Positions 52,835 to 61,756 of a stretch of 64,000 bases of DNA are shown here, in pieces. Positions within the stretch are counted from its first letter, which is position 1. Each line of letters begins with the position of its first letter. The stretch spans positions 1,302,001-1,366,000 of the forward strand of contig AP025576.1 of NCBI GenBank assembly GCA_022845955.1, read 5' to 3'. The notes beneath the pieces are model-generated. The model was not told the origin of the DNA. It was given only the letters and a program-made list of their open reading frames with translations, and searched no databases. Position numbers and translations under genes: made by a program. The DNA is from Lachnospiraceae bacterium (GTDB lineage Bacteria; Bacillota; Clostridia; Lachnospirales; Lachnospiraceae).

Positions 52835-53686
52835 TCACGACCCGGTGGATTTATAATGCCTCACCCCCACCCGCCACAGCAGGAAGCAGGGGATCAGAAA
52901 AAGGAAACCTCCTGCCGGAAGCAGGCTGTACCACCATTTGCCGCGATCCAAAAGAAAAAGAAGGGGATAATACTGGATGCAGGCATAAGGAACCAGAAAG
53001 GTAGCGAACAGAAGGACCCGTTTCCCGTAAATATCCACAGGGTATTTTCCATATTCCCTGGCTCCGTCCGTAAGGACATTCATAAATTCCAGCCCTTCCA
53101 GGGTAAAAAAACAAATCGCCGCATAGATAAGAAAAATACCGGAAAAGAGGGCGGCCCCTCCTGCCAGCATAAAAAGGACGGTAAATACCTTGGCAGGGCT
53201 CCAGACAACCCCGCCTGCCGCCAGTCCATAAGCAAACATCACCGTCGCCTGGATCATTCTTCCGATACGGGTGAATTCAATCCGCTGTCCCAGAACCTGG
53301 AAAATCAGGCCGCGCGGCCTTACCATAATCCGGTCAAAAACACCATTCCCTATGATGGAGGCAAAGGTATCGAAACCCCTGGCGAAAACTTCCGCCAGGC
53401 CGAACTCCATCAAGGTAATCCCGAAACAGAGCAGTACTTCCTTATAGCTGTAGCCTTTGACCGTATGGAACCGCCGGAACATGAAGTATATTCCTATAAA
53501 TACATTAAAGGATACGAGGAATTGTCCCATACAGGTCAGAAAAAAAGAGGTTTTATACTGCATGGCGCTTTTCAGCTGGATCATAAAATAATGCCTGTAA
53601 AGCCGGAAGCTGTCGGCGGCTTTTTTCCGGAAAGAGGCCGATGCGCCGGTAAGCGGGTCATTTGTTGCCGGTGTAGTTGAAAACAT
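52835..53686 (-). CDS. ABC-2 family permease (DUF990 type), subunit 2
   Basis: Membrane subunit of 283 residues with six predicted helices, of the ABC-2 permease branch once known as DUF990. Features such as GVFDRIMVRPRG (near 133-144), a loop between helices that is conserved in this branch, and the partner permease at 53689 support the call. It begins two bases after the stop of that partner, with GGGAGG as ribosome binding site. The gene pair plus the ATPase form an exporter of unknown cargo. Confidence 0.85.
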   Translation of the reverse strand: MFSTTPATNDPLTGASASFRKKAADSFRLYRHYFMIQLKSAMQYKTSFFLTCMGQFLVSFNVFIGIYFMFRRFHTVKGYSYKEVLLCFGITLMEFGLAEVFARGFDTFASIIGNGVFDRIMVRPRGLIFQVLGQRIEFTRIGRMIQATVMFAYGLAAGGVVWSPAKVFTVLFMLAGGAALFSGIFLIYAAICFFTLEGLEFMNVLTDGAREYGKYPVDIYGKRVLLFATFLVPYACIQYYPLLFLLDRGKWWYSLLPAGGFLFLIPCFLLWRVGVRHYKSTGS

Positions 53687-53688
53687 AA

Positions 53689-54492
53689 TTAACCTCCCTG
53701 TACCACGATACGTTTCATTGCCAGCTGTTCCAGAAGCCTGCCTGCAAGCACCATGACCAGAAGCCAGAAAACCTGAAGAAGGATGGCTTTTTCCAAAGCA
53801 GCCCCGTTCAGATCACCGCTGTATACCCGCAGCGGCACATTCTGCATGGCGGCAAAAGGCAGCAGCTCTATTCCCTTTCTCACGGCATCCGGAAAGAAGG
53901 GAAGAGGGATGATGGCTCCCTGGAAAAGCTCGGTTGCGGACAATGCCACAATACGGATGCCGTCCGGCGTAATGGTAAAAAAGGATACCATATAGATGAG
54001 CATACAAAATGCCACCACATTAAAAAGTCCCAAAAACATAGTGAGGAGGAAAAGGAAAAAGCTTCCCGGATCAACGGGCGCAGAAAGCCCATAAGGGGCC
54101 GGGATCAGTGCTGCCGTCAGTAAAATAGGGAGACACCGCAGCCCCGCATGGGACAGCCGGTAAGCCAGGCTTCTTGCAAACCACATAGGGTATATGCCAA
54201 GAGGACGGCACAGCTCGTAGGAAATATTCCCGTTTCGTATCGAATCAAAAATTTCCATTTCCATATTCCATCCCATAAATAATACCAGAAACGCCTGCTG
54301 TATCCAGACATAAGAACAGGCAGCCTGCAGCGTCATGGGAAAGGCGGCAGGATCCGACTGATAGAAGGCCCGGAAGGTGAGAAGCTCCATCATCCCCCAG
54401 AAAAACTGAGTGACAATGCCTGCAAGAGCCGCCGAGCGGTACTGCAGCCCCGTATTGAAACGCAGACGGAAAAAAGACAGATATTTTTTCAT
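53689..54492 (-). CDS. ABC-2 family permease (DUF990 type), subunit 1
   Basis: Membrane subunit of 267 residues with six predicted helices. The loop EIFDSIRNGNISYELCRPLG (about 84-103) corresponds to the GVFDRIMVRPRG loop in the partner. AGGAGG precedes the ATG and it lies nine bases after the ATPase stop. Permease pairs of this kind are usually encoded with one NodI/CcmA-like ATPase, exactly as here. Substrate unknown. Confidence 0.85.
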   Translation of the reverse strand: MKKYLSFFRLRFNTGLQYRSAALAGIVTQFFWGMMELLTFRAFYQSDPAAFPMTLQAACSYVWIQQAFLVLFMGWNMEMEIFDSIRNGNISYELCRPLGIYPMWFARSLAYRLSHAGLRCLPILLTAALIPAPYGLSAPVDPGSFFLFLLTMFLGLFNVVAFCMLIYMVSFFTITPDGIRIVALSATELFQGAIIPLPFFPDAVRKGIELLPFAAMQNVPLRVYSGDLNGAALEKAILLQVFWLLVMVLAGRLLEQLAMKRIVVQGG

Positions 54493-54501
54493 ACCTTCCT
54501 C

Positions 54502-55290
54502 CTATATATCATATTGCTGATAGAGGGAAGCCACGGTCTCATCAATGCTTTCCCCGCCTCTGCGGATATCATCCAAAGTGCCGTCCATCAGGATTTTCCC
54601 TTTTCCGATGAGAAGAATCCGGCTGGCAAGGGCTTCAATATCCTGCATATCATGTGTGGTGAGGATTACGGTTGTTTTCCGGGCCGCATTCAGCTGCCGG
54701 ATGAAATCGCGCACGGCAAGCTTGGATACCGCATCCAGGCCGATGGTCGGCTCGTCCAGAAAAAGAAGCTTCGGCGAATGAAGGAGGGAAGCCGCAATTT
54801 CACAACGCATCCGCTGTCCCAGGGAAAGCTGCCTGGCGGGAGTCCTCAGAAGCTGGGAAAGGTTCAGAAGCTCCGTAAGCTCGTCCCGGTTTTTCCGGTA
54901 AAGTGCCTCGTCAATACGATAAATATCCCGGAGCAGTTCAAAAGAATCGGCCACCGGTACATCCCACCATAATTGGGACCGCTGTCCGAATACCACCCCG
55001 ATTTCCGCTACATGGCGGACGCGGTTTTCCCAGGGAACCCGGCCGTTAATCCGGCATTCCCCGGAATCCGGCGTCAGAATACCGCTGAGGATTTTAATGG
55101 TGGAGCTTTTGCCGGCTCCGTTCGGCCCTATGTAACCTACCATTTCTCCGTCCTGAATGGTAAAGGAAACATCGTCCAGAGCACGGATCCGTTCATATTC
55201 CCTGTGGAACAGGCTGTGAAAGGCATGGAGAAAGCCGGCGTCACGCCGTGCCACGCGGTAGGTTTTGGTAATATGGGATACTTCGATCAT
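54502..55290 (-). CDS. ABC transporter ATPase for the DUF990-type permeases
   Basis: Nucleotide-binding protein of 262 residues. Walker A GPNGAGKSS (54-62), Q-loop FGQRSQLWWDVP (near 100), signature LSLGQRMR (near 154), Walker B LLFLDEP (near 173) and switch His in TTHDMQD (near 212). The WWDVP/QLWWD sequence after the Q-loop is characteristic of the ATPase that accompanies this permease branch. It is the first gene of its operon, preceded by AAGGGGTGA. Confidence 0.93.
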   Translation of the reverse strand: MIEVSHITKTYRVARRDAGFLHAFHSLFHREYERIRALDDVSFTIQDGEMVGYIGPNGAGKSSTIKILSGILTPDSGECRINGRVPWENRVRHVAEIGVVFGQRSQLWWDVPVADSFELLRDIYRIDEALYRKNRDELTELLNLSQLLRTPARQLSLGQRMRCEIAASLLHSPKLLFLDEPTIGLDAVSKLAVRDFIRQLNAARKTTVILTTHDMQDIEALASRILLIGKGKILMDGTLDDIRRGGESIDETVASLYQQYDI

Positions 55291-55676
55291 GGAAAAAATT
55301 CACCCCTTTCCAGGTCCATAAATGCGCGGTCTATTCGTTGGAACAAAAACGTATGGGAACAGATAGATACTGTTTCCGAAGGCCTCGAAAAGGGCCTGCG
55401 GAGTAAGAAACAGGGAAATCCCTGTATTAAGAACGGTGAGAGGCTGCTTGCAGCACAGCGTCACTGTCTGAAAACCAAAGATACCGCCCGGATATATAAA
55501 AAGAAGCAGTAAACGACCCGGATCCTTTTCAGGCGGACTTTTAGGATAACACTCGGACGTATGAATGTCAAGAAAATACCGTACAAAAATCGATATTGGA
55601 ATTTGTGCATTTATACCAAAGTTTTCCTGCTTTTTTCAGACTTCCTTCTGTTGTAAAGAGGATCGGGGGAAGTCTT
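55291..55676. other. Gap without a confident gene
   Basis: About 390 bases separate the divergent ABC operon and the HAD gene. A plus-strand frame from about 55327 to its TAA at 55510-55512 has coding-like codon use (about 60 residues, rich in Lys/Arg, ending IYKKKQ) but no start with a ribosome binding site. It may be the tail of a lost gene. Further along, GACTTCC near 55639 can pair with GGAAGTC near 55675. No other structure was seen. Confidence 0.4.
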
Positions 55677-55705
55677 TTGACTTCTGGTATGAACTTTGCT
55701 ATAGT
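55677..55705 (+). promoter_or_regulatory. Promoter of the HAD phosphatase gene
   Basis: TTGACT at 55677-55682, a 17-base spacer and TATAGT at 55700-55705, 26 bases before the start codon. Confidence 0.85.
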
Positions 55706-55731
55706 GAGAAAAAGATCAGGAGGATAAAGCC

Positions 55732-56397
55732 GTGTTTTCCTATATTTTATTTGATTTGGACGGAACATTGACCGATCCTAAGCCGGGTATCACCGCTTGT
55801 GTTCAGTATGCCCTTCATTCTATGGGGATTGAAGAGCCGGATTTGGATAAGCTGGAGCCATTTATCGGCCCGCCGCTTCGAGACAGCTTCCGGGAGTTCT
55901 ATGGAATGGATACAGAGCAGGCCGAAGAAGCGGTGGTCAAATATCGGGAGCGCTTTTCTGAAAAAGGATTATACGAGAATACGCTATATCCGGATATGGA
56001 ACAGCTGTTGAAGGTATTGAAGATTTCAGGCTGTCACCTGGCTGTTGCATCCAGCAAGACCGGGTATTTTGTGGAGAAGATACTGGCATATTTTGATATA
56101 GACGGTTATTTTGACGTGGTGGTGGGAAGTGAACCGGACGGCTCACGCAGCAAAAAGGAAGAAGTGGTGGAGGAGGTTCTGCGGCGTTATTTCCCGGATG
56201 GCAGCATCCCTTATGATGATATTGTCATGGTGGGCGACAGAAAGTTCGATATCACAGGCGGCAGGGAAAATGGGATCCATCAGGTTGGAGTTACCTATGG
56301 CTACGCGGCGGCGGGGGAACTGGAAGCCGCAGGAGCCGAATATGTGGTGAATGATTTGGAAGAGCTGGGAAAGGTTTTGCTCCTGCGTGAGAAGTAA
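55732..56397 (+). CDS. HAD-family phosphatase, phosphoglycolate phosphatase-like
   Basis: Hydrolase of 221 residues that removes phosphate from a small metabolite. HAD motif I is LFDLDGTLTD (6-15, nucleophile D8, acid/base D10), motif II is in AVASSKTGY (Ser near 107), and the last motif is VMVGDRKFDITGG (near 165-177). The cap domain between motifs I and II is the helical C1 type. The start is a GTG at 55732 with AGGAGG eight bases upstream. Phosphoglycolate phosphatase or pyrophosphatase activity is suggested by overall similarity, not proven. Confidence 0.9.
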   Translation: MFSYILFDLDGTLTDPKPGITACVQYALHSMGIEEPDLDKLEPFIGPPLRDSFREFYGMDTEQAEEAVVKYRERFSEKGLYENTLYPDMEQLLKVLKISGCHLAVASSKTGYFVEKILAYFDIDGYFDVVVGSEPDGSRSKKEEVVEEVLRRYFPDGSIPYDDIVMVGDRKFDITGGRENGIHQVGVTYGYAAAGELEAAGAEYVVNDLEELGKVLLLREK

Positions 56398-56532
56398 TAT
56401 CCTCAAATTTCGCAGTTGCCGAATGGCTTTCCGCCCGCTGTCTGCAGGGCGTTCCCGGGACTGAAAAGGATTTTCGCAGGAGACTTTCATACGTTTTGCA
56501 GGTATTGGGGATTGAGGAGGATCCGGACTGCT

Positions 56533-57339
56533 ATGAATCAGAATAAGAATTTATTTTCCGGTAAACCGCAGATTTTCAGGACGATGCTGTCTGTCATCGC
56601 GGCCCTTCTGGTATATGAAGCCGGAAAAGCGGCGGGACTGCTTCTGGCAGGAATCCTGCTGGAATACGGCATGACAGGCGGCGGGGGATCCGGAACGGTT
56701 AATGAGGGGCTGGCCGGCGGCCTGACGAACCTGATAATGATACTGACAGGAGGCCTGGCGTGTTTTGCGGTCTGGAAATCCTCCCTGGATTTCCGGATAA
56801 AAAAGAAGCCCGCCTGTAAGCGGGCTTGTGTATTTATCCTCCTGGCGGCTTCCCTGTCTCTGGGGCTGAATATCATCATTGCATATCTGGATCTGGCCCG
56901 GCATTCCCAAACCTTTCAGCAGGTGGCGCAGCAGCAGGCCGATGTTCCTCTATGGCTGGGTATCTGTCTGTATGGGATAGCCGCCCCTCTTTCGGAGGAG
57001 CTGGTATTCCGGGGGATTATCTATGGAAAATCCAGAGAAGTATTCGGCGCGCCTGCTGCCATGGTATTTTCCGGCGTGGTTTTCGGCATTTACCACGGTA
57101 ATCTGGTGCAGGGCATGTATGCATCCCTGCTTGGCATCATGCTGGCCTGGGTCAAAGAGCGGTACGGTACGCTTTTGGCCCCTGTCATTTTCCATGGGGC
57201 AGGCAACCTTGCCGTTTTCCTACTTATCAATGTGGCCGGTCTGGGAAATGTCCTTGCGCAGCCTCTTGTATGTGCCGGGCTGCTGGCGGTTTCCGGGGTG
57301 AGCTTCTGGTATCTGTTTACCAGGAATGCTGCCGCCTGA
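56533..57339 (+). CDS. CPBP-family intramembrane metalloprotease
   Basis: Membrane protein of 268 residues with about eight helices. The three Abi/CPBP motifs are present: EE at 155-156 with R160 (SEELVFRG), H188 with N190 (FGIYHGN) and H221 with N225 (FHGAGN). These form the proposed metal-dependent active site. Family members cleave prenylated-type or signal-like peptides and some give bacteriocin self-protection. I chose the ATG at 56533 since GAGGAGG lies upstream and an earlier in-frame ATG at 56416 gives an unlikely extension. Its 3' end overlaps the convergent WYL gene by 23 bases. Confidence 0.88.
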   Translation: MNQNKNLFSGKPQIFRTMLSVIAALLVYEAGKAAGLLLAGILLEYGMTGGGGSGTVNEGLAGGLTNLIMILTGGLACFAVWKSSLDFRIKKKPACKRACVFILLAASLSLGLNIIIAYLDLARHSQTFQQVAQQQADVPLWLGICLYGIAAPLSEELVFRGIIYGKSREVFGAPAAMVFSGVVFGIYHGNLVQGMYASLLGIMLAWVKERYGTLLAPVIFHGAGNLAVFLLINVAGLGNVLAQPLVCAGLLAVSGVSFWYLFTRNAAA

Positions 57340-58282
57340 CCCGTTCCCTTACCTGCTCCAGAAAAGATTCCGGTCCCAGGACCTGCACCACAGGCCCGAA
57401 GGACAGGATATCGATAAGCAGTTCGGTTTCATCGGCCAGATCGTAATAGATGGAACACAGGTAGCAGCCCCGTTCTTCCTCGTATTCGGTATGCTTTTCA
57501 TAGCTTGCAAAATGCAACATACATCGTTCCAGGGAATTACGTTCCCCGCTTATCTGCAGAAGAACCGGTTCCGGCGCCCGGCTGACCGGACGGAACCGGT
57601 ATTTTGCCGTATGAGCGGGACAGCTTTCCGAAGAAAGACGGCAGTCCCTGATTTTAGCCAGATTTAATTGGGTATTGAGCCGGAAGGCGCCTCTGCTGTA
57701 TTTCAGGCAGCAGAGCCGGAACTTGTCATCCTTGGAGGAATACTGGAGCTGATAAGGCGCCGCTTCCAAAGAAACAGGCCCCTGTTTCCCTTCATAGGAC
57801 ACAAGCAGGATCCGGTTTTCCTGAAGCGCCCGGAGTATCGTTGCAAAATGCAGACGATACGCCGTATCCGCTATCGGATCCCCGTCCCGATACCGGTCAA
57901 AATAATAAAAATCTTCTTCCCGGTATAGCGGTTCCACATCTCCCAGCATATCCTTCAGCTCCTCCAGCTCGGCATCACTGAAAAAAAGACGGATCCGCCC
58001 GTCTGCCAGCAGCGCCTTCAGCCAGGATTTCTGGAGCGTACTCAATGGAACATGAGGCGTATGGGTGAGGCGGGAGCGGAATGCATCATCCCCGCAGGGG
58101 ACAAGAAGGGGCCAGTCACCCCCTGTGAGCTTGGGAAGAATCGCCAGCGCGCTTTCCCCGAAGGCCTTTTTGGCTGCGAGCTGTTCCATCCGCCCGGCCG
58201 TGACCGGCGACTGCTCAGCCTCCGTGAGGATGCATCGCACCACATCTATGTAACAGCTGTATATTTCATGAAAAAGTTCCAT
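57317..58282 (-). CDS. WYL-domain regulator-like protein, shorter copy
   Basis: A 321-residue protein with a WYL-type central domain (ILLVSYEG near residue 155, followed by beta strands up to YRFRPV near 230) and a C-terminal extension (FGPVVQVLGPESF, near 292-304) typical of WYL proteins. No clear helix-turn-helix is visible at its N-terminus, so it may act together with the longer WYL protein encoded three bases upstream. GAGGTGA precedes the ATG. WYL domains bind nucleic acids or small ligands and often control stress or defence genes. Function here unknown. Confidence 0.82.
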   Translation of the reverse strand: MELFHEIYSCYIDVVRCILTEAEQSPVTAGRMEQLAAKKAFGESALAILPKLTGGDWPLLVPCGDDAFRSRLTHTPHVPLSTLQKSWLKALLADGRIRLFFSDAELEELKDMLGDVEPLYREEDFYYFDRYRDGDPIADTAYRLHFATILRALQENRILLVSYEGKQGPVSLEAAPYQLQYSSKDDKFRLCCLKYSRGAFRLNTQLNLAKIRDCRLSSESCPAHTAKYRFRPVSRAPEPVLLQISGERNSLERCMLHFASYEKHTEYEEERGCYLCSIYYDLADETELLIDILSFGPVVQVLGPESFLEQVRERVRRQHSW

Positions 58283-58285
58283 TTG

Positions 58286-59581
58286 TCACCTCGTTTCCCC
58301 GCTGTCTGCGCTGTCGCAGCCGCAGTACATCTGATACATCCGTTCCCAGTCCGTCATAACCTTATTGACAGCCGCCTGATTGGAACATTGGATATCCATA
58401 ACCCTCCCGGTAAAGGTCTTTACCCAGGAAAGCATTTCATTGGTATCGAAGAAAAACCCGCTGTAAAGATATTCATTTTCCCGTATCCGCAGCACCTCGC
58501 CGCCCCGTCCCTCCCGGTACAGGCGGTTGAGGATATAAGGCTCCTTTTTTTCATCTATAGAAAGCTTGATGCATACCTCCTCAAGTCTGCTGCTGCGGCC
58601 TCCGAAAGATACGCCCCAGCAATGAGGAAGATTGCGCCCCAGCTTAAGGGAAAGCTCTTCATAGAAAGGACACTCCTGAAGAAGCTGTATCCTGGTGATA
58701 CAGTCCAGCCGGAGTGCGTTAAAACGTCTGCTTTCTTCCTGGTACAGGCACAGATACCGCCTTCCTGTCCTGGTGCTCACCAGAATTTTCAGGGGAATCC
58801 CTTCCATAACCGTGAGTTTTCCGCTGCGGCTGCTTTTATTTTCCAGGCGGACAGCGCATTTTTTGCGGATAGCTTCCAGGCAGTCCGAAAGGATACCATC
58901 CTCCAGCGTATGGACGATAAAATGGTGCTTCCACTGAAAAAATTGATTCTGTATGCCGCTCCGATCCAGAATGGTGCTTCCCACAAACCCAAAAGGCGCC
59001 GCTTCCTGGAAAAATTTTACCGCAGTAAGAATACGCCCCCATAACCCCGGAACGGTTTCCGGATCGCCGGCAGTCATTTCTTTTTCACAGGGCAGATCCG
59101 GAACAAGGCGGTAATACAAAGCCTTGCCCTTTTTTTCGGAAAGAAACAGCCCCAGTGATTCGTATTCCTTTAACTTGAGCCGGACGGTCTGGCTGTCAAA
59201 GATACAGCCATATGAAGTGACAATACTGTCACAAATTTCACCTGCCGTCATTCCCTGCTCCCGGCCTGTCAGCAGATCCGTCAGAAAAAAATGCAGCAGC
59301 AGATCATTATCCGTAAAGGTTTTGGACTTCCAGGCGGCATACAGGGGATTGCGGGGGATGGTTTTGCCGTCCACACTGATATACAGGTGTTTTCCTTTGG
59401 AAGTGTAACCGGAACAGGTATAATCTCCCAGCCAGCTTTCAATACGCCGTCTTTCATTATCATAGGTGCGGGCGCTTTTGGCATCAAAATCACTGCGCAC
59501 CTTAAATCCGTACACAAAGAACTGACGCATATAGTCTCTTATCTTATCAAAATTTTTAATCAGTTCATGAAATTCCTGCAT
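58286..59581 (-). CDS. WYL-domain transcriptional regulator, longer copy
   Basis: A 431-residue protein. The N-terminal part (about 75-165) contains a helical region compatible with a winged helix (DSQTVRLKLKEYESLGLF near 132-149), followed by a WYL domain (GIPLKILVSTRTGRRYLCLY near 260-279) and a C-terminal domain ending near FTGRVMDIQ. The first ten codons overlap the end of the MATE gene by 17 bases and GGGGAGGAG precedes the ATG, so the two are translationally coupled. It is one of two consecutive WYL genes, the second three bases downstream. Confidence 0.85.
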   Translation of the reverse strand: MQEFHELIKNFDKIRDYMRQFFVYGFKVRSDFDAKSARTYDNERRRIESWLGDYTCSGYTSKGKHLYISVDGKTIPRNPLYAAWKSKTFTDNDLLLHFFLTDLLTGREQGMTAGEICDSIVTSYGCIFDSQTVRLKLKEYESLGLFLSEKKGKALYYRLVPDLPCEKEMTAGDPETVPGLWGRILTAVKFFQEAAPFGFVGSTILDRSGIQNQFFQWKHHFIVHTLEDGILSDCLEAIRKKCAVRLENKSSRSGKLTVMEGIPLKILVSTRTGRRYLCLYQEESRRFNALRLDCITRIQLLQECPFYEELSLKLGRNLPHCWGVSFGGRSSRLEEVCIKLSIDEKKEPYILNRLYREGRGGEVLRIRENEYLYSGFFFDTNEMLSWVKTFTGRVMDIQCSNQAAVNKVMTDWERMYQMYCGCDSADSGETR

Positions 59582-60905
59582 AAGACTCCTCCCCTGCTTG
59601 TTCTGTCTTTTCCTTGCTTTGACGCCCCTGTTTTCGGATAAACAGCAGGCTTAGCAGCATCATGCACAGTTGGGAGAGCGGGATAGTTATCCAGGTCCCT
59701 TCAATCCCCCACAGCTTCGGAAATATAGAGAGGAACAGCAGCAGACATAGAGGCTCCCCGTAAATCAGAAGGTAGGCCAGCCGGTTTTTCTCCGTTGCAT
59801 AAAAATAGGATGTGGTGATCCGGGAAAAGCCCACAAACAGGTAACCTGCAATAAAAACAGGAAAGATACGCCCCACATGTTCCGTAACTTCACGGGAGGC
59901 CCCAAACAAAGCGGCGGCATTTCCCCGGTTAAAAAAGATAACCAGCATACATACGGCAGATACCCCGAGTGCAAACCGATAAGCCATATTCCGGTAAGAC
60001 ACCGCCTTCGCGCCTTCTTTCTTACCATAACAAAGGCTGATGAGCGGCTGGCTTCCGTCACTCACACCCTGCAGCAGTAAAAAGACAACGGAAGAAAGGT
60101 AACTGATGGAGGCATAACAGGCCACCGCCATATCCCCTCCATAAAAAACCGCGCTTTTATTAATGAGGATCAGCGTGATATTCGGGGAAAAGGTGAGCCC
60201 GAAAGGTGAAATGGCTACAAACAGCACCTTCCCCGCCATAAGCAGGCTTTCTTTATGAAAAGATAAGGAAGGCCTTTCCCGTTTCCTCAGCAAAAAGATA
60301 ACGCACACGGCCAGAGTTACCGCCTGCCCGATAACGGTGGCTGCCGCAGCGCCCGCCATTCCGTAAGGAAGCACCCATACAAAAAGATAATCCAGAAGGA
60401 TATTGGTGACAAATCCCCCGATCATTGCCAGCATAGCCGTTACGGAGCTTCCCATATTCCGGATAAAAGGCACGATTCCTGTTGCCAGTATCTGAAATAA
60501 TGTACCATAAGCGATATAACGGAAGTATTCCTCTCCCAATTCAAAAATAACGCCCCTGGCCCCGAATGCCCGGAGAATAGGTCCGCCGCTTACGAGAAAA
60601 AACGCCGTAAACAGCAGGCCGGATAGTGTGAGCAGTAACAGGGAAATCCCAAAAAACTGCCGGCTGCGCCCATAGTCGCCGGAGCCGTTATGAATGGCAA
60701 ACTGCACCGCACCGCCCATCCCGATCCCGGTGCCCACAGCCTGGATAAAAGCGGTAAGAGGATAGGCTATATTAATGGCGGCAAGTGCATTATCCCCCAG
60801 AGAATTCCCCACAAAAAAACCATCCGCCACGGAATAAATACCCGAAAGTGCGAACGCCAGCATGGAAGGGATAACTGCCTGATAAAAAATTTTACGGTTG
60901 TTCAT
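59565..60905 (-). CDS. MATE-family multidrug/cation efflux transporter
   Basis: Membrane antiporter of 446 residues with twelve predicted helices. Its start MNNRKIFYQAVIPSMLAFALSG, here shown only in part, and the motif VADGFFVGNSLGDNALAAIN (near 26-45) are typical of the MATE family, as is the symmetrical GDGSQPLISLCYGKK-like segment in the second half (VSDGSQPLISLCYG near 280). AGGAGAG precedes the ATG. It is transcribed from the marR promoter and likely exports a toxic compound sensed by the MarR protein. Confidence 0.93.
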   Translation of the reverse strand: MNNRKIFYQAVIPSMLAFALSGIYSVADGFFVGNSLGDNALAAINIAYPLTAFIQAVGTGIGMGGAVQFAIHNGSGDYGRSRQFFGISLLLLTLSGLLFTAFFLVSGGPILRAFGARGVIFELGEEYFRYIAYGTLFQILATGIVPFIRNMGSSVTAMLAMIGGFVTNILLDYLFVWVLPYGMAGAAAATVIGQAVTLAVCVIFLLRKRERPSLSFHKESLLMAGKVLFVAISPFGLTFSPNITLILINKSAVFYGGDMAVACYASISYLSSVVFLLLQGVSDGSQPLISLCYGKKEGAKAVSYRNMAYRFALGVSAVCMLVIFFNRGNAAALFGASREVTEHVGRIFPVFIAGYLFVGFSRITTSYFYATEKNRLAYLLIYGEPLCLLLFLSIFPKLWGIEGTWITIPLSQLCMMLLSLLFIRKQGRQSKEKTEQAGEESYAGIS

Positions 60906-60961
60906 TTTGAAACTCTCCTGTCTGCTAATCTACATGTTGCAACGGTTCCGTACCTTTACCG

Positions 60962-61399
60962 TTACGAATTTTCCTCTTTGAAATAAGTTACATAGAGCGA
61001 AGTGCTTTCCAGCAAGGCATTCCCCTTTTCCTCCCCCAAACGCTCCCATACCCTGCATTCCAGCGCCTGAAGCGCCTCCATGACCTCTCCGGCAAAAACA
61101 GAACCGGACGGCGTGAAACAGACCCCCTTATTCCGCCTGTCGTTTTCCAATACATGGAACGATATCCAGCCCCGTTCCCGGAAATTCCGGAGTATGGAAT
61201 GAACCGTCTGTTTCGGCAGAGTCCACTGCTCACAGATCTGCTTCTGCGTACAGGGCTCCTTCCCTTCCCATAAAGAAAGCAGCACCAGCAGTTCATAATA
61301 AGAAAGCCCATACTTTTTGGCCCACTCCTCATATATGGCATTGGTTGCCCGCCAGGCAGAATAATACTGTTTTAACTGTTCTAATATATTGGGATCCAT
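60962..61399 (-). CDS. MarR-family transcriptional repressor
   Basis: Winged-helix regulator of 145 residues, first gene of the operon marR-MATE-WYL-WYL. The recognition region is EPCTQKQICEQWTLPKQTVHSILRNFRERGW (only described here by position, about 52-82), followed by the wing with NDRRNKGVCFT (near 90-100). A perfect operator lies over its own promoter, so it represses itself and the transporter until ligand binds. AAAGGG lies upstream of the ATG. Call is firm; ligand unknown. Confidence 0.93.
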   Translation of the reverse strand: MDPNILEQLKQYYSAWRATNAIYEEWAKKYGLSYYELLVLLSLWEGKEPCTQKQICEQWTLPKQTVHSILRNFRERGWISFHVLENDRRNKGVCFTPSGSVFAGEVMEALQALECRVWERLGEEKGNALLESTSLYVTYFKEENS

Positions 61400-61413
61400 T
61401 GAGTACCCTTTCC

Positions 61414-61466
61414 GGTAAATTAGTCTGATTACAGACTAATTTACCAGATAAGAATATTGTTGTCAA
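61414..61466 (-). promoter_or_regulatory. MarR operator overlapping the marR promoter
   Basis: A perfect 14-base inverted repeat with 4-base spacer lies at 61414-61445 (arms GGTAAATTAGTCTG and CAGACTAATTTACC). On the minus strand the promoter is TTGACA (61461-61466), 17 bases, TAAATT (61438-61443), so the -10 lies inside the operator. A second dyad (AAGAATATT with AATATTCTT, from 61450) surrounds the -35. This is textbook autorepression geometry. Confidence 0.9.
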
Positions 61467-61583
61467 GAAATATTCTTATTCAACATTCTTCCGATTCGCC
61501 TGTGTGATAACGATATTCCGGTCACACCGGCAAAGAGGGAGAGCTCAGCTGTAACATATTTCCGTCTGAAAGCTGTGTATAAG

Positions 61584-61612
61584 TTGACATTCTTACAAAT
61601 ATAAAGTATCAT
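61584..61612 (+). promoter_or_regulatory. Promoter of the Rpn-like gene
   Basis: TTGACA at 61584-61589, a 17-base spacer and TATCAT at 61607-61612. The 61446-61756 gap holds this promoter and a leader of about 140 bases; no other gene was seen. Confidence 0.75.
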
Positions 61613-61756
61613 AATTATAGTCGTATGGATAAACACGTGCGTTCGCACATTCAGGCAGTTTCTGCCACCAATCACATTTTAAGAATATGGCAGGAATTGT
61701 TACAGAAGCCCAGTGGATATGACTTCATCGGTTCCTGCCGCTTACAGGAGGTATGG

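Noticed and set aside
52856..53680. Long plus-strand open frame of 274 codons
   Set aside because: It is antisense to the permease gene at 52835-53686, which has membrane helices, family motifs and a ribosome binding site; the plus frame shows none.
56416..56532. Upstream extension of the CPBP protease
   Set aside because: Residues do not look like a signal or membrane segment and the strong GAGGAGG site lies after this part.
58052..59044. Plus-strand open frame of 330 codons
   Set aside because: Antisense to the two WYL genes and without a ribosome binding site or recognisable domain.
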